Source of the DNA: an uncultured Erysipelotrichaceae bacterium
GTDB lineage: Bacteria; Bacillota_I; Bacilli_A; RFN20; CAG-288
Assembly: GCA_902771745.1 (NCBI GenBank)
Contig: CACXYG010000016.1
Span: forward strand, 1-13,763
DNA length: 13,763 nucleotides
Direction: 5' to 3'
A program made the translations under genes and the position numbers. Position 1 is the first letter of the stretch. Each line of letters begins with the position of its first letter. The notes under the pieces were generated by a model. That model searched no databases, was not told the origin of the DNA, and saw only the letters and a list, made by a program, of their open reading frames with translations. Of the stretch, positions 1 through 4,848 are shown one piece after another.

Positions 1-200
1 TGAAGCAAGGAGGCGCTATCTTCCATGAAGACTAACATATCGAAGCCACTTACCCAGACTGGTGTGTTATTATTCAGCGTGTAAATAAAAGGAAGGAAGA
101 ACAAGAAGAGAGATAACACCCCATAAATCGCAAAAATCCAGTAAGGAACTCTGTTCTTATTCAGCGGTCTAGCAAATTTGTTTTCTTTATATTCTTTCAT
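1..200 (-). CDS. Partial membrane protein, N-terminus only
   Basis: The reverse strand is open from an ATG at 198-200 to the left edge, giving 66 codons of an incomplete protein. It begins MKEYKENKFARPLNKNR, a basic cytoplasmic-looking start. One strong hydrophobic segment follows at about residues 20-42 (PYWIFAIYGVLSLFLFFLPF), then a more polar stretch with NNNTPVW, probably outside the cell. The pattern fits the first transmembrane helix of an integral membrane protein. No family can be named from this much. There is no Shine-Dalgarno before the ATG, but a plausible promoter ends 7 nt upstream, so the mRNA may be leaderless. It is divergent from the DUF368-like gene. Confidence 0.65.
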   Translation of the reverse strand, partial: MKEYKENKFARPLNKNRVPYWIFAIYGVLSLFLFFLPFIYTLNNNTPVWVSGFDMLVFMEDSASLL

Positions 201-207
201 AATTATC

Positions 208-236
208 AATGTAATTCAGATGTTGATAAAAGGCAA
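208..236 (-). promoter_or_regulatory. Candidate promoter of the left-edge membrane gene
   Basis: Read on the reverse strand, TTGCCT (231-236) and TACATT (208-213) are separated by exactly 17 nt. Each matches four of six consensus bases. The -10 ends 7 nt before the ATG, so transcription would begin at or next to the start codon, which agrees with the missing ribosome binding site. Confidence 0.4.
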
Positions 237-332
237 GAAAAATTACACACTGCAAAAAAGTTTATATCACAAAACCAATAATCGTTAAGACTTCTATCAA
301 TCATCAATAAAGCCTAAATCTCTAAAAACGGT

Positions 333-353
333 ATGAAAATATGTGATTTTCAT
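333..353. promoter_or_regulatory. Perfect inverted repeat, operator-like
   Basis: ATGAAAAT and ATTTTCAT form perfect 8-bp arms around ATGTG. The repeat lies between two divergent genes and has no T-tract, so it looks like a dimeric repressor site rather than a terminator. No regulator gene is nearby to assign it to. Confidence 0.4.
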
Positions 354-360
354 CAAATAT

Positions 361-381
361 ATAAGAAATCTTATTTCTTAT
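361..381. promoter_or_regulatory. Perfect inverted repeat, operator-like
   Basis: ATAAGAAAT and ATTTCTTAT form perfect 9-bp arms around CTT. It lies 7 bp after the previous palindrome and has the same 21-bp length but a different sequence. It is about 65 bp upstream of the -10 of the DUF368-like gene. AT-rich DNA makes palindromes easily, but two perfect ones side by side in a divergent promoter region are notable. Confidence 0.4.
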
Positions 382-447
382 TCCTTCACCTTATAGTTAA
401 TTTTCACCAACTGGATTGGTATAATACTAAGAATGTAAAGGATACGC

Positions 448-453
448 TATAAT
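448..453 (+). promoter_or_regulatory. -10 box for a probably leaderless operon
   Basis: A perfect TATAAT ends 8 nt before the ATG at 462. A transcript from it would start at about 460, on top of the start codon, and no Shine-Dalgarno is present. No good -35 lies 17 nt upstream. A second TATAAT at 420-425 could serve instead and would give a leader of about 30 nt. Confidence 0.45.
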
Positions 454-461
454 ATATCATC

Positions 462-1505
462 ATGAACGAATTAGAACGCACTGAAAAAATCACCGTCGGC
501 AACACGCTCACACGTCTGTTGCAAGGAGCCGTGCTGGGCTTGACCAGCATGATTCCGTTCTTCCAGGTCAAAGATCTGAAAGAAACTTTAGGCATGAGAG
601 ATAAAGTCTTCCAGAAAGAAGCAAAGACGGATAATAAACTGAAGAACATTCTGACCGATTCCATTCACGAATCGGAACAAAACTTCCCTTCTTTTATCAA
701 GACACTATTATGGTACATCGCTCACCGTTGGTCCTATATGTTAGGTTTCTTCATCGGCTTTTTGGTGTTCTTCTTCATTCCCGTTGGCATGTTAAAGACC
801 GAACATAACTATGCCATCTATGGTGGCATGATGGCCTTATCCTTAGGCTTTTTACTTTATGAACTGAAAAAGATGATCGCTGGACAGTACTCCTATAAAC
901 TCTTACGATCTTTAGCTGCATTGTTTATTGGAATTATATTCTCTTTAGTCCTGGCTTGGGTCACCTCCGCTCTCATCGATAAAGATACCTTTGCCTTAGA
1001 ACCTGGTATGAACACCAACTTCCTTCTTCTCCTCATCTTATTCTTCGCTAGCTTTATCTTGTCTTTCACCGGCATGAGTTTTGGTACGTTATTCTATCTT
1101 TCTTCCACCTTCCTTGCTTTTAGTTCCTTATTCAATGATTTCTTATATGAACACACCAATATTTCCATGATTATTTTTGCGCTTATCGGCATTGTTGCTG
1201 GTAACATCTTAGCCGTCTTTGCAAAACGCTATTTAACAGAAATGAGATCGGAAAGCGGTGGTTTTAACGCTGGCGTCTATCTCTTCAGTCTATTGTGGAT
1301 CGGTTTTACGGAAATACCAAAATATATCTCAAAAGAATCACCTGAAGAAGTTCTTCCATTATACGAGACAATCACCATCATCACGACTGTTGCGGGATGT
1401 CTACTTATCGCCTTCATGTTAACCGTTCATGGTTTCCAGCTTTTCAATCAAAAAGATTACCAGGAACTCAATAATCTTTCCGACGCTGAGGTAAATACAA
1501 GATGA
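462..1505 (+). CDS. DUF368-like polytopic membrane protein (divergent)
   Basis: A 347-residue integral membrane protein with about eight hydrophobic segments, at roughly residues 18-35, 88-110, 117-136, 146-171, 185-223 (two), 232-254 and 300-322. The repeated pattern of an SFTGMSFGT stretch followed by a helix, then IGIVAGNILAVFAKRYL, resembles the second half of DUF368 proteins. Some members of that family (PopT) recycle undecaprenyl phosphate across the membrane for cell-wall synthesis. The N-terminal motif, usually near IIPGVSGGT, is replaced by SMIPFFQVKDL, and a polar loop of about 45 residues follows, so this is a divergent member at best. The gene heads an operon, and its TGA overlaps the rsuA ATG by 4 nt. 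The family call is by eye. Confidence 0.5.
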   Translation: MNELERTEKITVGNTLTRLLQGAVLGLTSMIPFFQVKDLKETLGMRDKVFQKEAKTDNKLKNILTDSIHESEQNFPSFIKTLLWYIAHRWSYMLGFFIGFLVFFFIPVGMLKTEHNYAIYGGMMALSLGFLLYELKKMIAGQYSYKLLRSLAALFIGIIFSLVLAWVTSALIDKDTFALEPGMNTNFLLLLILFFASFILSFTGMSFGTLFYLSSTFLAFSSLFNDFLYEHTNISMIIFALIGIVAGNILAVFAKRYLTEMRSESGGFNAGVYLFSLLWIGFTEIPKYISKESPEEVLPLYETITIITTVAGCLLIAFMLTVHGFQLFNQKDYQELNNLSDAEVNTR

Positions 1506-2221
1506 GATTAGATCGTTTTCTCTCCGCCCATGGTTTTGGTTCTCGTAAAGCCAGCAAAAAAGTCTTAAAAAATAACGTCATCATGGTCAATGGTGAATTG
1601 ATCAAGGATTGGACGATGAATATCAAAGGAACCGATGTCATCACGGTCAACGGTAAGGTGGTACCCAATACACCTTATACCACTTTGATGTTGAATAAAC
1701 CATCTGGTTATATGTGTTCGATGAAGGATGAGAATTATCCTTCTGTCATGAACCTGATACCTGAAGAATATCGTTCTCGTGTCCGTATGGTCGGACGTCT
1801 TGATCAGGATACAACCGGTTTGCTCTTATTGACCGATAATGGTGTCTTAAATGCCAAATTGATGCATCCGAAGACCCATGTTGAGAAAACCTACTTGGTC
1901 ACGGTCAATCATATCCTTAGACCAACTTTGGTGGATCTGATGAATCAGCCACTAGATATCGGTAGAGGAGAAATCGCTCGTCCATCGAAGCTTGAAATCT
2001 TAGATGAGAACCACGCTTACTTGACCGTATCTGAGGGTAAATATCATGAAGTGAAGAGAATCTTTGGTCACTTCTCTTATGATGTAGTGGAATTAAAGCG
2101 TGTCAGAGTTGGCACGATTCAGTTAGGTGATTTAAAAGAAGGCGAACATCGCTTCTTGACCGAAGAGGAATATGATTCCTTATTAGCAATCACCCACTTG
2201 AAAAAGGAGGAGCAGTTATGA
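1502..2221 (+). CDS. rsuA: 16S rRNA pseudouridine synthase, RsuA family
   Basis: A 239-residue pseudouridine synthase that would isomerise one uridine of 16S rRNA (U516 in E. coli). Residues 1-50 are an S4 RNA-binding domain (MRLDRFLSAHGFGSRKASK, then VMVNGELI-type strands). The catalytic motif is GRLDQDTTGLLLLT, with the nucleophile at Asp101. The C-terminal part has HPKTHVEKTYLV and SEGKYHEVKRIF, typical of the RsuA branch. GYMCSMKD before the catalytic motif is closer to RsuA than to RluB/E/F, although Bacillota members are often called RluB. GAGG at 1488-1491 is the likely Shine-Dalgarno. The ATGA overlaps at both ends with its neighbours imply translational coupling. Confidence 0.9.
   Translation: MRLDRFLSAHGFGSRKASKKVLKNNVIMVNGELIKDWTMNIKGTDVITVNGKVVPNTPYTTLMLNKPSGYMCSMKDENYPSVMNLIPEEYRSRVRMVGRLDQDTTGLLLLTDNGVLNAKLMHPKTHVEKTYLVTVNHILRPTLVDLMNQPLDIGRGEIARPSKLEILDENHAYLTVSEGKYHEVKRIFGHFSYDVVELKRVRVGTIQLGDLKEGEHRFLTEEEYDSLLAITHLKKEEQL
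2204..2210 (+). promoter_or_regulatory. Strong ribosome binding site
   Basis: AAGGAGG lies 7 nt before the ATG at 2218, inside the last codons of rsuA. It fixes the start of the zinc-ribbon gene and allows initiation beyond simple coupling to the rsuA stop. Confidence 0.8.
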
Positions 2222-2733
2222 GTGTTATCTGTCCAAAATGTGGTAAAGAAAATACCGTCCCGTTTTCTGATATCAAATTGAATCAGCACGGTTTTGAATG
2301 TGAAGATTGTCACAAAGACTTTGGTGTTGATGATGGTAAGACATTAAAAGAATGGGAAGATTCTTTAGTCGATTTCTTCTATGAGAGGGTCTACAAAGAT
2401 AAAAGCAAGAAAAGAATCTCTATCCAAGTCAAAGAGGATAAGGTTCTTTTATGTCCATCAATCGTTTATCCAAACAAGATGATGCAACCGATTGAAGCCC
2501 AGGATATTACGATGATGTGGCCTGCCTTAAAAGAATTATTCTTTGAAAAGGTCTTCATCTTAGATTGGAATCGTATCAACGTCGGTCTTGTCACCGGTAA
2601 TGATGAGAGCTTTGATATCAAGATGAAGTTCACTTCTAAACCAGATATGACTTTCTCTGGTACCAATCGTTTCCCACCATATTTAAAAGTCTTAGATCAG
2701 TTATTCGAATCCTTCTTTGAATTAGAGAAATAA
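2218..2733 (+). CDS. Zinc-ribbon protein of unknown function
   Basis: A 171-residue soluble protein. Residues 1-35 form a zinc ribbon with four cysteines, C5-x2-C8 and C28-x2-C31, as in ICPKCGKEN and CEDCHKDFG. The remaining 130 residues look like a mixed alpha/beta domain ending FDIKMKF...FPPYLKVLDQLFESFF. That ending resembles the end of the next protein, suggesting duplication. No enzyme motif is visible. Position after rsuA, with a 4-nt overlap and a strong ribosome binding site, shows cotranscription but does not reveal a function. It is followed after 2 nt by its likely paralogue. Confidence 0.8.
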   Translation: MSVICPKCGKENTVPFSDIKLNQHGFECEDCHKDFGVDDGKTLKEWEDSLVDFFYERVYKDKSKKRISIQVKEDKVLLCPSIVYPNKMMQPIEAQDITMMWPALKELFFEKVFILDWNRINVGLVTGNDESFDIKMKFTSKPDMTFSGTNRFPPYLKVLDQLFESFFELEK

Positions 2734-2735
2734 TC

Positions 2736-3122
2736 ATGGAACTTTTAACCAAGAACATCCGTTCTCTTTCCTTCTGGAAGAGAAGTCCAGAATCTGTTGA
2801 AGCTATCCAGAGACTTTCCATTCTCCGTGACGGCAAGACTTTTCAGGTGGAGATTTCTCTTGGCAAAAAGACTTCCTGTACGTTAAATGAAGAAGAATTC
2901 CAGACTTTATTAAATGTATTAGAAAAGGAGTATCATGTCTTAGATACTCCCGAAGAATATAAAGCGTTCAAATATGAGGATGATATTGAGAATTTCAATC
3001 TAAAATTCTTCTTAGAAATCCAATACCAGGACTTCACTTATCTAGCCATCAAAGGATTACATCCTTTCAAACAACCCTACTACCAAGAAATCATGGCTTT
3101 ATTCAACAAGTTCTTTTATTAA
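2736..3122 (+). CDS. Unknown protein, probable paralogue of its upstream neighbour
   Basis: A 128-residue, probably cytosolic alpha/beta protein with no cysteine pairs, signal peptide or membrane segment. Its second half (NVLEKEYHVLD...ENFNLKFFLE...KGLHPFKQPYYQEIMALFNKFF) can be aligned by eye with the C-terminal half of the zinc-ribbon protein just upstream, in the pattern F-(D/N)-(I/L)-K, then P, then L..LF..FF. It may have arisen from that gene without the ribbon. It starts 2 nt after the previous stop with only a weak AGAG as ribosome binding site, so coupling is likely. Its TAA shares the palindrome TTAA with the stop of the converging gene. Confidence 0.75.
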   Translation: MELLTKNIRSLSFWKRSPESVEAIQRLSILRDGKTFQVEISLGKKTSCTLNEEEFQTLLNVLEKEYHVLDTPEEYKAFKYEDDIENFNLKFFLEIQYQDFTYLAIKGLHPFKQPYYQEIMALFNKFFY

Positions 3123-3631
3123 CGATCAAAGTGATAAATCTTCCTGACCAAAGGAAGATTTTTCTTTATCAGAGAAAGAACCTTTTTCGTATCGTAAGAA
3201 GAATCCGCCCCTGCTTCTAATAACAAGCCCTGGGCTTGTAACAGTTCTAGTTTTTCATCGTTCTTTCTATCTAGAACATCGCCCATCATCATTTCAAAGA
3301 CATAGTTTTGATGTTTCATATCAATCAGTTCAAAAGAGGCGCTTTTTGGATTTTGTAAGACAACATTGATGAACTTTTCTGTTTCTAAAACACGATATTG
3401 GTCGTAAGAATAACCAAAACCATTTTCTTGTTCATCCATTCTGGTGATGAAGACATCATCACCAAATCTCATCAAGAAAGTATCCTGTTCTAAAAGTTTT
3501 GTTTCCACCAAAGAAGCATAAAGCAGATACGATAACTTATCTAACCCAGTATCAAAGGGTAACTGAATAACTCTAGAGATACCTAGTTCCTTACAGGTAA
3601 AAGTGACTTTTGTATAAAAATTAAAGTTCAT
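3119..3631 (-). CDS. Unknown soluble protein, possibly pRiA4b ORF-3-like
   Basis: A 170-residue protein with no membrane segment. The start ISRVIQLPFDTGLDKLSYLLYASL, followed by DTFLMRFGDDVFITR and later YVFEMMMGDVLDR, is arranged like the pRiA4b ORF-3 fold (an opening strand, a helix with Leu spacing, then a strand pair). The family's usual C-terminal Gly/Pro-rich motif is missing, so this is only a suggestion. The ATG at 3629-3631 has no Shine-Dalgarno. A strong hairpin ends 24 nt upstream of it, on the transcribed strand. Its 3' end overlaps the opposing operon, and that operon's terminator lies inside its last 20 or so codons. Confidence 0.65.
   Translation of the reverse strand: MNFNFYTKVTFTCKELGISRVIQLPFDTGLDKLSYLLYASLVETKLLEQDTFLMRFGDDVFITRMDEQENGFGYSYDQYRVLETEKFINVVLQNPKSASFELIDMKHQNYVFEMMMGDVLDRKNDEKLELLQAQGLLLEAGADSSYDTKKVLSLIKKNLPLVRKIYHFDR
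3136..3170 (+). terminator. Intrinsic terminator of the rsuA operon, inside an antisense gene
   Basis: AAATCTTCC (3136-3144) pairs perfectly with GGAAGATTT (3153-3161) around an 8-nt loop and runs into a T-rich tract. It lies 14 nt after the operon's last stop codon and entirely within the coding sequence of the opposite-strand gene. Confidence 0.75.
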
Positions 3632-3654
3632 AATGATACGAAGATTGGCATTTG

Positions 3655-3700
3655 AAAAGGGCCCAGTTATCTAATCGACTAATTAGAACTAGGCCCTTTT
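3655..3700. promoter_or_regulatory. Long stem-loop, terminator- or leader-like on both strands
   Basis: AAAAGGGCC at 3655-3663 and GGCCCTTTT at 3692-3700 close a stem that continues through AGTT and CTAAT, with one mismatch and a 2-nt bulge, making about 18 bp. The flanking A and T runs mean it could terminate in either direction. For the reverse strand it lies in the leader of the gene starting at 3631, so it may be an attenuator rather than the end of the distant HPr-like unit. Confidence 0.55.
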
Positions 3701-3790
3701 CGTGGATCCTGATGTAGTCTCGACCAAACTTCTTTCCTCCTTGTGTTCGCAGTAGCGTCCCGTACTTGCGAAACACTAGTAACGTTACTG

Positions 3791-3965
3791 ACGACTCGAC
3801 ACGTATCATATCGTCTCATATAGGCTCATATCAACTCATCCCGTACCACATTCGTCTCGTCTCATATCGTCTCAACACTTCTCGACTCTTCTCGTCTCGT
3901 CTCGAATCGTAACTAACGTATCGACACATATCGTATCGTCCCATCTCTTCTCTTCCCAGATCGAC
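3791..3965 (+). repeat. Degenerate pentanucleotide tandem array
   Basis: The forward strand divides into about 35 five-base units such as TCGTC, TCATA, TCGAC, ACGTA and TCTTC, with consensus close to (T/A)C(G/A)T(C/A). The register slips by +1 at about 3851 and -1 at about 3911. Adjacent units often alternate TCGTC with TCATA, giving a 10-bp period. Base composition (C well above G on this strand, GC near 47%) differs from the AT-rich intergenic DNA elsewhere in the window. The reverse strand has in-frame stops, and the one long open forward frame has no start codon, so it is not read as coding. It lies in a 680-bp stretch without a convincing gene. Confidence 0.6.
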
Positions 3966-4128
3966 AGTGGCTCCTCTTTCTTCTGTCTTCACTGGTTTAC
4001 TCTTACCTTTTTCTCTTTTTGTTCTGATTGGAAGAATTCCTTATTCCTATGCAGCACATGGAATCGGCTTTGCTCTTCCTATTATTACTTCTAGAACTGA
4101 GTGTAATGCAAACCCAGAAGAAATATAG
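3913..4128 (+). pseudogene. Possible remnant of a membrane-protein C-terminus
   Basis: One forward frame is open from after a TAA at 3910-3912 to TAG at 4126-4128. From about 3964 its translation changes from repeat-derived residues to protein-like sequence: LSSVFTGLLLPFSLFVLIG, then RIPYSYAAHGIGFALPI, and a polar tail SRTECNANPEEI. This reads like a last transmembrane helix and C-terminal tail. It has no ATG or ribosome binding site and is flanked by pentanucleotide arrays. It may be the broken end of a lost gene; chance is the main alternative. Confidence 0.2.
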
Positions 4129-4130
4129 AG

Positions 4131-4206
4131 TCATAAAACGTCCCATCTTCGACTGACGTATCGTCTAGAAAGGGTAACGTCCCGTCTCTTCTCGTCCCGA
4201 CTATAT
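4131..4206 (+). repeat. Second, shorter pentanucleotide-like stretch
   Basis: Units such as TCATA, TCCCA, TCTTC, ACGTA, TCGTC and CCCGT recur in a five-base rhythm matching the first array, interrupted by TAGAAAGGGT. It is more decayed than 3791-3965. A few further units are visible at about 4275-4295. The two stretches enclose the possible gene remnant. Confidence 0.4.
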
Positions 4207-4249
4207 ACCATGGCCAATGGTTAACAGTTTAGGGTTTAAGAGGGGTGGC

Positions 4250-4275
4250 AAAATAAGATAGGTGTATTTAACCTA
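4250..4275 (-). terminator. Weak candidate terminator of the HPr-like gene
   Basis: On the reverse strand TAGGT and ACCTA (4271-4275 and 4259-4263) make a 5-bp stem with a 7-nt loop, followed by TCTTATTTT. It lies about 40 nt after the stop of the HPr-like gene. The stem is short, so termination here is uncertain. Confidence 0.3.
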
Positions 4276-4311
4276 CTCGTCTAATATATCGACTTCCTCT
4301 AGTTATCTAGA

Positions 4312-4578
4312 TTAGAAGCTATATTCGCTACAAAGTTTGTTGAAGCCTTCAACAGCATCGTCTTCATCAGCACCATCACATTCGATAGTGATCAGGGCAC
4401 CAGTATCAATTGGGGAAAGGGCGAAGACGTTCATAATGGACTTTAAGTCACATTCGTCGCCATTTTCCAACTTCATGGTAACATTGCACTTGTGATGATT
4501 TGCTTCTTCGACAAGTTCTGCGCTGGAGCGGGAGGTAAGTCCACCCATGTTGTTGACTTTGATTTTAACAGTTTTCAT
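4312..4578 (-). CDS. HPr-like (Crh-like) regulatory protein without the active histidine
   Basis: An 88-residue protein matching HPr of the phosphotransferase system in length and order of motifs. The active-site motif G-I-H-A-R-P-A is here G13-L-T-S-R-S-S19: His15 is replaced by Thr15, Arg17 is kept and the usual proline is Ser18. It therefore cannot carry the phosphoryl group from Enzyme I. The regulatory region LKSIMNVFAL keeps Ser47, equivalent to Ser46 of HPr, which HPr kinase phosphorylates. The C-terminal half (ALITIECDGADEDDAVEGFNKL) is typical HPr. Bacillus Crh has the same logic, with His15 changed to Gln and Ser46 kept, and acts as a CcpA corepressor. Here the role is inferred. AAAGGA at 4585-4590 is a good ribosome binding site. 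Its promoter overlaps a cre site. Confidence 0.85.
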   Translation of the reverse strand: MKTVKIKVNNMGGLTSRSSAELVEEANHHKCNVTMKLENGDECDLKSIMNVFALSPIDTGALITIECDGADEDDAVEGFNKLCSEYSF

Positions 4579-4598
4579 AGTTGGTCCTTTGTAATTAC

Positions 4599-4627
4599 AT
4601 TATAAAATGAAATGTAAGCGATTACAA
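4599..4627 (-). promoter_or_regulatory. Promoter of the HPr-like gene
   Basis: On the reverse strand TTGTAA (4622-4627) and a perfect TATAAT (4599-4604) are 17 nt apart. The transcript would start at about 4592, leaving a short leader that contains the AAAGGA ribosome binding site. Confidence 0.7.
4613..4626. promoter_or_regulatory. cre site (CcpA operator) over the -35 box
   Basis: TGTAAGCGATTACA matches the Bacillus cre consensus TGWAANCGNTNWCA at every position and has perfect 5-bp inverted arms. It covers five of the six -35 bases and part of the spacer of the HPr-like promoter. Binding there would be expected to repress. galU, divergent and about 220 bp away, is a less likely target. 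CcpA itself is not in the window. Confidence 0.65.
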
Positions 4628-4664
4628 TATTTTTTTTAGGCTTTGTTTCTAGAAAATAAAATTT

Positions 4665-4687
4665 GTCGCTACATCATATTTAGCGAC
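4665..4687. promoter_or_regulatory. Perfect inverted repeat between the HPr-like gene and galU
   Basis: GTCGCTA and TAGCGAC form perfect 7-bp arms around a 9-nt centre. It lies upstream of both divergent promoters and has no T-tract. It could be an operator; no regulator is assigned. Confidence 0.3.
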
Positions 4688-4708
4688 CCTATTATACTCT
4701 TATTCTAG

Positions 4709-4781
4709 GTCGTTTTAAACAATCACGCGTTCAAATTATGCAGTATTTAGCACAAATTGCGCCATCTTTCGCTAAAACGAC
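4709..4781. repeat. Widely spaced inverted repeat upstream of galU
   Basis: GTCGTTTTA at 4709-4717 and TAAAACGAC at 4773-4781 are perfect 9-bp inverted arms separated by 55 nt. They lie before the galU -10, so in DNA they may be two half-sites brought together by looping. Function unknown. Confidence 0.3.
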
Positions 4782-4810
4782 AACTTTCAAAGGTGATAAT
4801 CTATAGATTA

Positions 4811-4819
4811 TGCTATAAT
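4811..4819 (+). promoter_or_regulatory. Extended -10 promoter of galU-trpS
   Basis: TGCTATAAT is a perfect extended -10 (TGnTATAAT). No good -35 lies 17 nt upstream, which is common for extended -10 promoters. The expected start is about 4826, giving a leader of some 23 nt with GAGG at 4836-4839. Confidence 0.65.
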
Positions 4820-4848
4820 CGAGTCACGTCATTTTGAGGTTAACTAAT

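Noticed and set aside
3655..3700. tRNA-like fold
   Set aside because: The stem-loop has no T-arm GTTC motif, anticodon arm or CCA-adjacent acceptor; it is a single long hairpin.
3621..3809. 62-codon reverse-strand ORF starting at 3809
   Set aside because: It runs through the strong hairpin at 3655-3700 and the edge of the repeat array, has no ribosome binding site and overlaps the start of the next gene. The protein has no recognisable pattern.
3792..4094. 100-codon open forward frame through the pentanucleotide array
   Set aside because: It has no start codon and is open mainly because C/T-rich units contain few stops. The product is a Ser-rich run without domain features.
4228..4256. Possible T-box element (GGGGTGGCA)
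   Set aside because: It is on the forward strand and lacks the rest of the T-box consensus, and galU, about 600 nt away, has its own promoter.
4834..4848. TTG start for galU
   Set aside because: It overlaps GAGG, the ribosome binding site of the ATG at 4849, and adds residues not seen in the family.
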